Shown piece by piece: positions 27,948 through 38,659 of a stretch of 64,000 nucleotides of DNA. Source of the DNA: Pseudorasbora parva (lineage: Eukaryota > Chordata > Actinopteri > Cypriniformes > Gobionidae); the NCBI RefSeq assembly GCF_024679245.1, contig NC_090178.1:14884861-14948860 (forward strand). Reading direction: 5' to 3'. The translations under genes were made by a program, and so were the position numbers. The notes beneath the pieces are model-generated. The model was not told the origin of the DNA, did not search any database, and saw only the letters and a list, made by a program, of their open reading frames with translations. Numbering within the stretch: position 1 is the first letter of the stretch; each line of letters starts with the position of its first letter.

Positions 27948-30900
27948 TTAGTGGGTAGCTACTAGATTGTTTCTGTTGGCACATTCAGCAACTAGCAGGC
28001 AGGCAATGGCCACGACCAGCAAGGCGATGGCCGGGAAAATACCTAAAAAAAAAAAAAAAGACATAAACAGGGAAATCCTTTGAAATTACACCAACACCAA
28101 CCACTTAACAGTGTTTTTAATGGTTGATCCCCTACAACCACCTACAACACAACACACACACACACACACAGAGTGATTGATTTTTATTACCAATGCGTTC
28201 TCTCTTCACAGGGTTGTGCAGTGTTTGAGGGACCATTTTGGGTAAACCTAAATAACAAAAAAAAAAAATGAGTAAAAGCATCAACTTGTTACCCGCCAAC
28301 AAACAATATGTTCTTGGTAGAAAATGGTAAACTTACCATGAAATTGCACACGATATTCAGTCAATTGATCCTTTACAATTTAAAAAGATGTACATTCTGG
28401 TTAGTGCTATTTAAATGCAGATTCATAAAAGATGTGATGCACAGAAAATTACTCACTTGTTTTGAGCATATTACAGCCAGGGTGATATTGAGACATTTCC
28501 ACAGTACAATTCTCCCAGGGAACAACTCTTTGCATGGACTGTGACACTCCGGGATGGATCTCAAAAACGTTCCAATGGACTGAAGAAACAGCATGAAAGT
28601 CAGTAAGCAAAGATATACAGCTCTGTAAAAAAATAAAGAGACCACTTAACATTAAAAAAAATCAATGTTATGTGGTCTTGTCATTTTTTCCAGAGCTACA
28701 GCTTTTGTTTATATACAGAATCTAAATTTACATTCTACTCACAAGGTCCTTTGCTGACCAATACTGCTCACAGTCTGGGTTCTGGATCGCATATTCAGAT
28801 TCTACATGATGTAATTCTTCCGTGCAGTTGTAGTTCTGTGTCGTCTCTGTGACTATAGTGCACACTGAGGGACAAGAGGAATAAAATCTCTTTAAAATCA
28901 AAACTGACCCTATTTACTTTGTTAGCGCACATTATAGTCTGGATTAGTAAATCGGTTGCAATCTAGAATAATCACAACCTGATATTTAAAGGCACAATAT
29001 GTATTTTTTGCTGCTAGATGTCACATTCAAAACAAAGGTGTAGTTTGATGATGCCTTGCTTTTACAAAATCATGGGAGTTGTTGTCTTCACCTTCACAGC
29101 CAGTGGAAAATAATTTGACAGGACTCAGGTAGAAATCCTATTCGTGGTTGAGCTACAATTTATTAACGGTACTGTAGCATAGAACGTAAAAAATTATGGA
29201 CAATGTGACTTTATTGGCTTCCACTGATGACAGTTGAAGCCTCCAGAGGCCAGCACACGGGGCTGAAATCTTGCGCAGATTTGGGACAGAGTCTCAGTAG
29301 TGATTTAGGGACCGGAGTTGGGCAGTAGAGAGCAGGAAGTAGAGGCACCATATTAAAAGCCACCCACACTCTCACAGATGCAGAGCCATTCATTATGCCG
29401 GTGTGAAATAAACAGTTATGGAACTGTTGAAGTTAAAGCTGAAGCTCCTCTCCCCTCCCTCAAATCCTGAGAAAAGTCTGTTAGTGCCTCGATGACAATT
29501 TCACTTAGAGAAGCCGTCAATCTCAGCTGTCAATCATGATAGTGATGACATTGTCACTGTATGATAAATTTAAATGAGCTGATAACATCACTGTTTTTCT
29601 CCGGAGCACCTGCACAGCCAAATCAAATTTTGTTGCAATATTGTCCTGTTTAAAGGTCCCGTTCTTCGCGTGTTTTCGAAGCTTTGATTATGTTTACAGT
29701 GTGCAGTATAACATGAGTTCATGTTCCGCATGTAAAAACACAGTATTTTTCACACAATTTACTTATCTGCACACCGCTGTTTCCTCTGTCCTAAAAACGG
29801 CCTGATGATTTCCTTGTTCTATGAAGTCCCTCCTTCAGAAATACGTAACGAGTTCTGATTGGGCCAGCGCTTCCCGTGTTGTGATTGGACAGCAGCTTAG
29901 CGCACTTTGCCTGGAAAGGTCCTGCCTCTTACCATAACGGGGAGATGCAAGCGCTGAATGCGCGCGTGGGAGAGCAACAAAACCACGCCCCCTATTTTGC
30001 GTGTTCTTGTTAGTCAACAAACGGTTCTAGTGACGTCATTGCATCCCTGCACTTCCTGCTGTAGTCCAAACCGGCCGTTCGCTGTAGGCTTTGAAAGGGA
30101 ACTTCTGTTAAATATCTCGCTTGGCATTGAACTTTAAGCTTTATAATTTTACAGGTATTATTTATGCTCTAACAGCAACATTACACACTAACTAAAGTTT
30201 GAAAGATGGAATCGCGAAAACGGGACCTTTAACACTGAAGCTGCTTTGAAACAATTATAATTAAAAGCGCTATATAAATAAAGTTGATTGGGTGAGTGAG
30301 TGAGTGAGTGAGTGAGTGAGTGAGTGAGTGAGTGAGTGAGTGAGTGAGTGAGTGAGTGCATGGGCGTAGATTACGCGGGGGACATGTCTCCCTCACTTTT
30401 AATAAAATGTATTTTCGTCCCCCGCACTTTTACTGGTTCTCACTGATCCTAGTCGACCCGCTCCGAGCAGGATTCGAACCGGCGTTACCTGCGTGACTGC
30501 GGGCAAGTTAACAGGGACGCTAAAAACAGCTTTCTTTAATCTCGGTTGATAGCGCGCTTCTTGAGGTCACAGGCAAGTGAATTTACATAGAAACCAATGT
30601 GAATACATCAAGATTTAAATTCAGAGACAAAAAATAATCAATGCATGACCTGTCATTTTATTCGAATCTAAATATGAGGAGGGCACTCTCTCACAGAAAG
30701 TCCAAAAGTGGATTTGTAGGTAATATCCAGTCACGCTGGAGCTGCAGCTGAAGGAAAACAATCGTTATGAGTTATGAAACGTGACGACGGCAATCAGACG
30801 ATTGTGACAATATATGCTTTGTCTGTGTTTTTCAAGCCATCTCAATGAAGGCTATTTATAGACAATAAAGTAGGCTATCATATGAATAATGCAGCTTTTA

Positions 30901-31702
30901 AAGGGGGAGTGAAACACTCAGTTATGGAGTCTTAATGCACAAGTCTTTGTAGAATATAAACCAATCATAAATTTGGCATAACAAATAGGAGAATAATATT
31001 ATAGATATTAATTAGTGGTTATTGTTCAGCAGTGTATTTGATATCTTGCCCAATTAAAAGCAAGAGATGCCATAAATTATATTGGTCCAAAAAAAAAAAA
31101 AAAAATGGTATTACGACATTTCTGTCCCCCTCACTTCTGAAAAGATGGCTGCGCCCTTGAGAGAGTGCTTTTCTGAAACTACCGCACATTCCAACAACAT
31201 TATGTAATGGGGGAATCCCCAAAAGGGGATTTTCCAGCCAGGTGAATCGATTATTTATTGAAGCCTATTTTACTTTCTCTGCCAAACATATTTCAAAAAT
31301 TAACTGCATATAACTTCACAAGATTAAGGTGCATTGTTGAAATTAAAACATTTCGAAGAACAGCGTTCCTCACAATAAGACAGAATTAACTTTACAATCT
31401 AGAAAAAGCCAAACTGATGGAAAAAACATTAACGTTACATGTGCATGTAAAAATGTTATAAATAAATGATTCAGAATAGCACAAATTAGCCCGTGTCCGG
31501 TCTCGTGCCTCTTACACTGAAAATAAGCGTTGCGTCATTTATCATCGCACTAATGCCATTCTATGTTTTGAATGCGACAAGCCACAGAGATTAAAGTCGA
31601 GACAACATGTGAAGCGATGGAACTTTGTATGAATTAAATCTTACCAGGCCAAACAAAGAACGATAGCGATATTAAACGCACGAAGAGTTGTTTAATCCTC
31701 AT
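27948..31702 (-). CDS. Unnamed small secreted or type I membrane protein
   Basis: Not recognised. Five minus-strand exons with GT-AG borders: 31645-31702 (start, MRIKQLFVRLISLSFFVWP, a signal peptide), 28743-28864 (CTIVTETTQNYNCTEELHHV...CEQYWSAKDL), 28457-28579, 28191-28247, and 27948-28042 (IFPAIALLVVAIACLLVAE, a good transmembrane helix, then a 12-residue tail and TAA). Exons 1-2 and 3-5 agree in phase separately. With the strong donor at 28743, however, exon 2 ends in phase 0 while the membrane frame of exons 3-5 needs phase 1. An alternative donor after 28772 (T|gtgagc) repairs the frame and gives about 141 residues with two NCT glycosylation sites. The strong donor instead gives a soluble form of about 114 residues stopping at 28206-28208. 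Sequence error or recent decay is also possible. It is head-to-head with CD83. Confidence 0.6.
28619..28697. mobile_element. Small hairpin MITE in a 163-bp intron
   Basis: The ends AGCTCTGTAAAAAAATAAAG and the right arm ...CATTTTTTCCAGAGCT are inverted repeats covering almost the whole 79 bp (AGACCACTTAACAT against ATGTTATGTGGTCT). It lies between exons 2 and 3 of the minus-strand gene, about 40 bp from each. Confidence 0.8.
28986..29653. mobile_element. TTAA-flanked element (same type as 54535)
   Basis: The left end TTAAAGGCACAATATGTATT pairs imperfectly with the right end GCAATATTGTCCTGTTTAA. The interior (AAAACAAAGGTGTAGTTTGA, CACAGCCAGTGGAAAATAAT) matches 54535-54670. It ends on the same TTAA where the next element begins. 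It lies in intron 1 of the minus-strand gene. Confidence 0.65.
29650..30232. mobile_element. TTAA-flanked element, complete (partner of 17564)
   Basis: Termini AGGTCCCGTTCTTCGCG and CGCGAAAACGGGACCT, inverted and next to TTAA on both sides (29650-29653, 30229-30232). The sequence between them matches 17564-18145 closely. This is the piggyBac pattern of insertion. No transposase is present. Confidence 0.85.
30292..30358. repeat. (GTGA)n microsatellite
   Basis: About 16 perfect tetranucleotide units. Just before it is AAAAGCGCTATATAAATAAAG, similar to the 3' tail of the 5S-headed SINE. Confidence 0.97.
30359..31158. repeat. Unclassified repeat with CCCCC(G/T)C-type ends and a pol III B-box-like motif
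   Basis: Left part: GGGCGTAGATTACGCGGGGG, ACATGTCTCCCTCACTTTT. Right part: CTGTCCCCCTCACTTCTGAA, GATGGCTGCGCCCTT. On the minus strand near 30471-30485 it reads GGTTCGAATCC, a perfect pol III B-box or tRNA T-loop consensus, but no cloverleaf or A box was found. It may be a tRNA-derived SINE piece within a larger repeat. Confidence 0.4.
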
Positions 31703-31847
31703 CGCTTGGTTGAGCTCTTAGCAGCAGGTGCCTGCCTAACGTAAACTGTTTTCACACATCTGATAACCCACTTCTTCCGGTTTATCAGATGCCCTACAGA
31801 CCTCTTACACTAACGTTAACACTTTCTCTTCAGTCAGTCACTCGCGT

Positions 31848-31858
31848 GGGAATTTCCC
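31848..31858. promoter_or_regulatory. Perfect palindromic NF-kappaB site
   Basis: GGGAATTTCCC, 81 bases before the CD83 start codon and 146 bases from the divergent gene's start codon. The match to the kappaB consensus is exact and symmetric. Confidence 0.8.
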
Positions 31859-31878
31859 CCACTTCCCTAAAAGCCATG

Positions 31879-31884
31879 TATAAA
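31879..31884 (+). promoter_or_regulatory. CD83 TATA box
   Basis: TATAAA 55 bases before the CD83 ATG at 31939. Transcription would start near 31910, which makes the in-frame ATG at 31876 untranscribed and supports 31939 as the true start. Confidence 0.65.
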
Positions 31885-31938
31885 GAGCAAGCTTGTAGGC
31901 TCATATCGTCAGGGTGTCGACACCAAATTGCCAGAACC

Positions 31939-32383
31939 ATGCATCACTTCTCAGAATTCATCGTTTGTCTTGTAACTTTAGGTAAGAGTCCACCCGTTAC
32001 CGTATTTCCTGAGGGTATTTTCAAGAATCCAGGATCCAGGTTGACATGAGGTCTTTTATTTACAGCTGTGGCGGAGGGTGAACGGCATGTTAAGATTAGC
32101 GCTCTCATTGGTGAAGACGCTGTGTTGCCATGTGCGGCGAAATCTATGGCTGGTGTCCAGTACCGCTCGGTGACATGGTACAAGGTAAAGTTCTAAGTTT
32201 TTATATTTTATTGTCAGCCTATGTTTTTTGTGTGTTTTTTTTCCCCCTTTTTTCTGTAACGTCCTTTTGTTTACTAGATGTTCGTTTTAGCTCCAATAAC
32301 CACTATTGATATTACAAATATTACACATGAAATTACTAAGTAAATTGAATTTTACATTTTTAAAAAGCATTAAGCAACGAAAC

Positions 32384-32418
<35 letters not shown>

Positions 32419-35010
32419 GATATTTGAAAAACTTTATTCTGTCAAATAAAGGTCAATGTGATATGTGAGGTTTAATCATAGACTGTAAAAAAAATATGGA
32501 CGTAGTGTCCGTCAACAATAGGATTCCGATCATAGACAGTAAAAGAAATGGACACAGCGACCCCATAGATTTCAACGGTGAAATGTGAAGTCAATTAGAC
32601 ACTCACTTCCTGATGGCTGAGCGTACTGCGCAGGCTCAGACTGAGCTTGACGAAGTAGATGTGACGTAAGCAACCTGTCTGACAGTTGTAAGTCTTCTAG
32701 TAGTTGTGCGAAGTGAAATCTGAATCACGTTATTTAAATGTTTTGTCCCATTGCTTTTTGGCTCACTATGGGCTTCTCCCCAGTCTTCTTCCTTGACTTT
32801 GTCTCCACGTCCCCCCGACTGCCTAACAGACAGTAAAAGATTGCCTGTGAGCATCTCCTCCTGTCTATACGGTAATTTCTCTACTGTGCGACAGTCGCGT
32901 TGGTTATGACGCAGTCGTTAACCTATTTTTACAAAAACAGCTTCTATGGGGCGATAGAGTAAGATACAAGGTAATGGAGCCTTTTATACATTTTCATGTT
33001 TCTTTAGAAATAAACAATGGACAAATGGAGTCTAAGCGCCCCAGATGTAAAGTTATTCACTGTCAAAGTGGTGCAAAAATGAATGTTACATTATATAAAT
33101 CCTTAAAGTTCTGCATAATTAAGGGCATGGATATCTGACGTCATGTGACTCATTTTGTTTTTTATTAAAAATATTCACAAATTTGCTTACCATGTCATAA
33201 ACTATAAGATATTCCGATTCTCAAATATGTGTAAGTGTATGTGTTTTGTCGTTTAAAAACCTTTATAAATGATCTTGATTTATAACGCGAGATGAACGCC
33301 GCCATGTTTGTTCGCGCATTCCTGTTAATCGGATACATCACGTGAAGAAACAATCCAACCCTCTCCACTGACTTTGTATTGTGTGAAGCTGCCTCTGTGT
33401 CATTTCTGACTTATAACAAAAACAGTGTACAAACAAGCTAAAATACCCAGATCTAAATTTTGATAAGCTCTCAACCCCGAAAACGCTTAAGGACAGAGAG
33501 CAGTGGATAAAGTCAATTGAGATGCATTATTACTCTGAGAACTACGCCCTCTGGAGGTAAACGTAATTGGCGACAGGATATGCTAAAAATTAAATTCAAA
33601 GGGCTATTGAAGGTGCATTTGAAAGTATTTCAGTAGCCTACTTTTTTGCATTGACATTTTTGTAAGGTTACTCTACAAACAGTCCATATATGATGTAGTT
33701 GTGTGAGAGTTGTTTAAATGATGTCATTTAACTTAATTAAAACCTCTGTTTTACAGGTTGCTGAAGGGTCTTCCCAAAGGTTAACTGGTCTTGTCATGAA
33801 GAAACTAATGTTAACTGAAAACAATGGCAAAGTGGAAAAATACAAAGGTGTCGAAAGAGAGGTTGAGCTGATTGAGAGCACAGAGAGTCTCCTTCTGTCT
33901 AATGTAACCTTGCTAGACAGTGGAATATACAACTGCTTTCTGTCTGCTCCGCTTGGCCATCAGAACCAGGAAGGTGAAATCGTTCTGAACGTTTATGGTA
34001 AGTGTGGGAATTTATAATGGGCACACAACCTATTTATACACTTAAGCTTAAAAACGTAAGTTCACTGGGGTGATCAGGCACATTAATTAAAGCATCTAAA
34101 TGTAATGGACCCTTTTCACAGACTGTGATGACACATTTTTAACGTTCATCAATATCATAAATCCTGCAGTGTTTTTTGTATTTTCATAAAAAAAAATATT
34201 TACATTTATAACACTAATAGTTTGTATTATATTATATATTATATATTACTTTCGCATTAAATTACATAAAATCAAGTTACCGCTGCTGTGAGGGTGTTTC
34301 TAATACAGCGTTTATGGGAGTGATGGTAAAAATACATTTCTCTCTTTTCACTGCCATTATCAATCTCACTCTATTTTTTTCCCTTTTTTGAAAGTTGTGA
34401 AATGACTATTGTTGCTTTTTTCTGCTATTTGAGCAGATGGGACACAAAAAATATATTTAATGTATTCTCTTATTCACCGCTATAAAAGTTAACCCAACTA
34501 TGACGACTTCCGCTCTGAGAAACCCGGAAATGTGAAAAGGGTCTATAACATTCACACATTATTAATCTTCCTAAGGCAGATGTTAAGGCAATTTTGTCTA
34601 CTTCAACAGCCAATGAATGATGAAAGTGGACAAACTAACAATCTGATATTGATGTGCTTTGTATTTTTAGAGAATCTTACAACTGAGCAAATGGAATTGA
34701 AAGAAAGTGATACAATTTATGTAGTAGTGGCTGTCACAGTCCTCTGTGTGGCACTCCTGATGTTTTGCATAAGCTATGTAAGTAATTCATTTAATATATA
34801 CAGCATTTATAAACTTTGAGTCAAGATAATGTGCGTGTATTTTTAAGCTATTCACCAAATACATGTTTACCACAGGTTTGTTTAAGGAATGTATACCAAA
34901 GCAACAAGAAGCTCATGAAAGACTCTTTGCTGAAAATGCCACATCAAGGCAAGAACTTGATCGTCACCAATCGTTTGGATTGCAAGACATTACCTGAAGT
35001 GTTTGTGTGA
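31939..35010 (+). CDS. cd83: CD83 antigen
   Basis: Type I membrane Ig-superfamily protein of mature dendritic cells, B cells and thymic epithelium; in mammals it stabilises surface MHC II and CD86. Exons 31939-31981, 32066-32184, 33757-33997, 34671-34777 and 34876-35010 agree in phase and give 214 residues (human 205). Signal peptide MHHFSEFIVCLVTLAVAEG. One V-type Ig domain: Cys37 in AVLPC, Trp52 in VTWYK, and DSGIYNC with Cys114; N-glycosylation site at Asn103. Acidic stalk, transmembrane helix about 150-170 (IYVVVAVTVLCVALLMFCIS), then a 44-residue tail ending LPEVFV. The start is supported by the upstream TATA box and signal peptide. The gene is divergent from the unnamed minus-strand gene, with a kappaB site between. 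A related small Ig protein is possible, but size, the VTWYK/EGS motif, exon layout and kappaB promoter favour CD83. Confidence 0.85.
32384..32418. repeat. (ATT)n microsatellite
   Basis: About 12 units of ATT in CD83 intron 2. Confidence 0.95.
32478..33700. other. CD83 intron 2, repeat-like DNA
   Basis: Near 32479 and 32531 the motif ATCATAGAC(T/A)GTAAAA...ATGGAC occurs twice about 52 bp apart, suggesting a partly duplicated or nested repeat end. The rest is not assigned to a family. No exon is visible between 32185 and 33756. Confidence 0.4.
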
Positions 35011-36410
35011 TTGTGAACGCATGACCACATAAAAGCCAAATAAAGCTTTGTGCTCAGGACAAGGACACTCGACAGAGGGAAGATGAAGTCACCTGACAGA
35101 AGCACATTATGTAGCATAGAAGCTCAGTAGAAGTTAAACAAAGCTTTGTGCACAGGACACAGACAGTCAAGAGAGTGAGCAAGACCTCTGACAGAAGCAC
35201 TGGAAGTGGTATGTTGGTTTTATACAAACCTGCTTGCTAAGCTAAATTAAGTCACAATCTCGAACTTGGAATCTCAGACGAAAAAATGGAATCGTCGATG
35301 CTGCCACGCCCCAATGTCACGTCCGGTTGCTTGCTAAGCAAGCGTGCTGAAGTGCTGCGAGTAAACCTCCTCTAACCCTATGCTTAACTCTAACTAAGCT
35401 ACACTCACTCAAAAGATAGCATGGCAACTGCAGATGCAGGAGACCCATCGACAGAACTGGAACCCTGTCCTCTTTCACTGAAACAGTGTTCATTTTTCAA
35501 AGAAGAAAACGAGACGATAACTAAAAAAAACTAGTGTTGGACGACAAAAACTATGTTGAATAATGACAATGTTTCCTTAAGATGTTTATGTCTTAGACGG
35601 TTGTAACAATGCATATTTTATCTCCCTGATCTGAACTCAAATGAGCATCCTGCAACTGCAACGGTAAGGCGCAGGCATTTCAAAATAAGAGTCAATGTGA
35701 ATTTAGGCATTTAATTAGCGTACTAGAACCATGCTAAAGCTAAGGTGATTCCCTTCATGTACAATAATGTAGAAGAAGGTTATTGGCTTTTCCTTGACTA
35801 CAGATTGCTGGACCTCCAGAGTAACACAGAGCTTAATGACTGTCAAAGCACATGTCCATCCTATCAGCATGAGATGAAGACAATATTAGTTGACTCACAA
35901 ACATTCATTGACAGTTTTCAGAATTCCTCCACCACCCCAACTCCAAACTCTTGGCTTGTTCCTATCAAAGTCAGGAATACAGGGGGAGTACTCTGGGTTC
36001 GGACAAATACAGAGCTAGGAGCCCTCTCCTCGGACAGTACATAAGCATATAATTTATTCTATCTGACTTATTTGTAAGTGTGAATTCTGCATTCGATTTG
36101 TGGTTGCTTGTTTGTGAGTGTGAACACCATGGACGTGAAGGACTGATCTAAATACAGAGCATTTTTGAATGCTGTGCTTGATGGTCAGTGTTATTGCCAG
36201 GCACGCTTACGGATTTTCTAAGTCCTCAGAATACAGATTTCAAAATGCTGTCAAATTGTTTTTGTAAATCATGTTTTTTAATGCTATCATTCTTATAGAA
36301 AAAAGAAAGAAAAACTACCTCCAACTGGATGTTTTTTATGTTTATGATATGGAGTTATTGTATGTTAATGGGTATTGAGTATAGAATAAAGTGCATGACT
36401 TATTCTAAAA
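35011..36410 (+). other. Probable CD83 3' UTR with a duplicated segment
   Basis: Two AATAAA signals follow the stop codon, at 35039-35044 and 36385-36390. Between them the block starting AAGCTTTGTGCTCAGGAC at 35043 is repeated, diverged, at 35141 (AAGCTTTGTGCACAGGAC), each ending TGACAGAAGCAC. A 99-codon open frame at 35745-36044 shows no recognisable protein features. Confidence 0.5.
36385..36390 (+). terminator. Distal candidate CD83 polyadenylation signal
   Basis: AATAAA followed within 30 bases by T-rich DNA (36420-36440). The proximal signal at 35039-35044 lies only 29 bases after the stop, so alternative 3' ends are plausible. Confidence 0.5.
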
Positions 36411-36883
36411 GTTATTCCTCCTTTTTTTTTTTTTTTTTTTAAAGTTCTGAAGACTCACATCTATACCGTCAAAATCTAAATACAGTACTTTGTCAGATGA
36501 TGACTTGAGAGCTGAGCTTTTAATGGGCTTTTCATTACTAATAAAATAAAAACAAACGAAAACAACCAAAAAGACTAAGGAAGGGCAAGACAGTACACAG
36601 CAATGTCTAACAGGAAAAAACATCAGTTGGGGCATATAAACCAATAATCCAGTAACAAAGGCCAAGACTAGAGACTGACAGAAGTGGCACACAGAAAAAC
36701 AAAAGGCACATGGCAAACAAACCTGACAGAAGCCATTTGCTCATTGCTTACACAAATGTCCTGTCCAAATACCCAGAATTGCAGTCAGACTTAAGAGGGT
36801 GTGCATGCGACAGGAAGTAAGTGTGCAAGACCGACCCATGTCTTAAAAATTTGTTTCTATATGCACTCTAACATCTCAAATAC

Positions 36884-37419
36884 CGCTTTGGATAGCCTAG
36901 AAATCTAGACGCACCCTAGCGGCAGCAAATCTAATCTGCCGCAAATGTCGTCTAGCAACTCTCAATACACTTCTGAGCTGTAAAAGCCAAACTCTGGTCG
37001 GGCCAATCACATCGTGTATAGAGTCGGTGGGCGTGGCTTAACATAATGACGGCAGAGTTGCGCTTGCGTGCTACTAGTAAACACAGAAACTGGCGAACGG
37101 CGGCCTTTTGAATCAGCTTTGACCGTGACTCTGGAAGACTTGGAGTTAAGATTTTCTCTGAGAAAAGAACAAAGAACGGCACTGAAGTCATTCTTAAGAA
37201 GGGAAGATGTGTTCAGAGTTTTGCCGACCGGAAGTTTAATCTGTCAGCTAGCTCCGCTTCACCTTTGTTGCTCTGGTTGGTTGTAGCGCTATCCAATTGC
37301 GTGCAGAGGGAGTTTGAAAGACAACCGTTTATCCCGCCTCTCGGATTGAGCCCTGTCAATGGTGAGTTTCCAGATCAAACATCTTGATGTGGGTCTGGCT
37401 TGTCAGGCTACGCTTTGGA
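36884..37419. mobile_element. MITE with 9-bp target duplication (copy 1)
   Basis: Element 36893-37410 begins TAGCCTAGAAATCTAGACGC and ends GGGTCTGGCTTGTCAGGCTA. It is flanked by exact 9-mers CGCTTTGGA at 36884-36892 and 37411-37419. Matches 59798-60302 in order along its length. No coding capacity. A 9-bp duplication is typical of Mutator-like elements; the family is otherwise unknown. Confidence 0.85.
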
Positions 37420-38135
37420 CTCATGTGCCCCACGATTGCGAGATGTGGAAAACCTTCCACTATAAATTAAATTAATTAGATAATGCATATATTTTGGTAG
37501 TAAAATAATATGTTGCATGTTATTGACGCAAAGATGAGTAAACTACATGTTTTTATACAATTTATATTATCACTTAATTAGAAGTGCCACAATTTTAAAA
37601 TGGTGTCTTCTATTAGTTATATAGCGTCTACTGATCATACATTTAGAAGTTTCAAATGCAAAGGATTGAAAATTTAAAATGCTCTGTAAACACTATAAGT
37701 GTTGGTATCCTATCGGGTAATCAAAAGTTATACAAACATTTGCAGTCTTCACGTCTACTTCAACATTTGGGCCAAGTACAGGAAATACGTCATGTAGGAA
37801 TGTGGTCAAGTCAAGAGTTATTTTGGGTCAAGCCACAAGAGCACATGACAAGCAACAGCATTAAACTGCTGCAACTGAAAACAACACACAGGACAGATAA
37901 GCATATGACAAACCGTTAGCATTAACGTCATGTGCTCCAACAGAAAACAAGTACAGTACAAGACAGACAGAAATGCATGGAGCATGGATGTCAGGACCAC
38001 AAAACTGAACCAAGACTAGACCGAAGTCTTAGGACCCAGACAACATTCCCCGAACATTCAAAACACAGACATAAAAGTGCACTACCCAGAGAACAACAGA
38101 AAAGTTGTACGCACACACAAAGACAAGACAAAGGG

Positions 38136-38251
38136 TGCGTCTCAATCAGCTCCCTAGTTTAGTGGTCAGGGCATTGGTCAGGGAGTCAGCCCATTGTCTT
38201 ATGTCCAGACCAGTGCTCTGACTAGGGAACTAGGGAGCTGATTGAGACGCA
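38136..38251. mobile_element. Short MITE with TGCGTCTCAATC ends
   Basis: TGCGTCTCAATCAGCTCCCT (left) and its reverse complement at the right end; the arms are about 25 bp in a 116-bp unit. Both sides are flanked by GGG, a possible 3-bp duplication. Confidence 0.85.
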
Positions 38252-38469
38252 GGGAAACACAATGTTAGGATCCTGTCACCAAACTAATGCACCAACAAAC
38301 TGCCCTCACTTCCTATCAGAATTATTAAAAAGCTATCGCCTTGACATTAAAGTAGTTAATACAGCACAAATGTGTATTTGACCAAAATTCCAGAAATGAC
38401 AGCAAGCTTACTTTCTAGATAGCGTGGCGAATGTTTATATGGTTGTCAACGAATGGGAGCTAAATAGCT

Positions 38470-38659
38470 TTAAAGGGATAGTTCACCCACAAATTAAAAT
38501 TTGAAGGGCTTTTAACGCCAACCATTGCTCGTATAATGCATGTCAATGGGGTCTAATTCTAATTATATGAGCAAAAATGGTTGGAGTAAAAAAAAAAAAA
38601 GAAACAAACACACCTATGGCCTGGGGGTAAGCAGATAAACATATATACTATCCCTTTAA
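38470..38659. mobile_element. Small TTAA-flanked MITE
   Basis: Left TTAAAGGGATAGTTCACCC and right ACTATCCCTTTAA give short inverted termini next to TTAA on both sides. The left end is the same type as that of the 13823 foldback element. Confidence 0.7.

Larger units (their letters stand above)
31703..31938. promoter_or_regulatory. Shared 236-bp promoter region of CD83 and the minus-strand gene
   Basis: The start codons of the two divergent genes are separated by only this segment. It holds a perfect palindromic kappaB site (31848-31858), a TATAAA (31879-31884) suitably placed for CD83, an ETS-like CTTCCGG (31774-31780) and inverted GATA-type arms (31758-31766 and 31782-31790). CD83 is known to be an NF-kappaB target in mammals. 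Whether the other gene is co-regulated is inference. Confidence 0.7.

Noticed and set aside
30455..30540. A tRNA gene on the minus strand.
   Set aside because: Only the B-box/T-loop is convincing; no acceptor, D or anticodon stem could be formed.
31789..31981. Longer CD83 N-terminus from in-frame upstream ATGs (31789 or 31876).
   Set aside because: The TATA box at 31879 places transcription start after both ATGs, and the product from 31939 begins directly with a normal signal peptide.
35745..36044. A 99-codon open frame after CD83.
   Set aside because: No domain, signal peptide or splice pattern; it lies in the probable 3' UTR between two polyadenylation signals.
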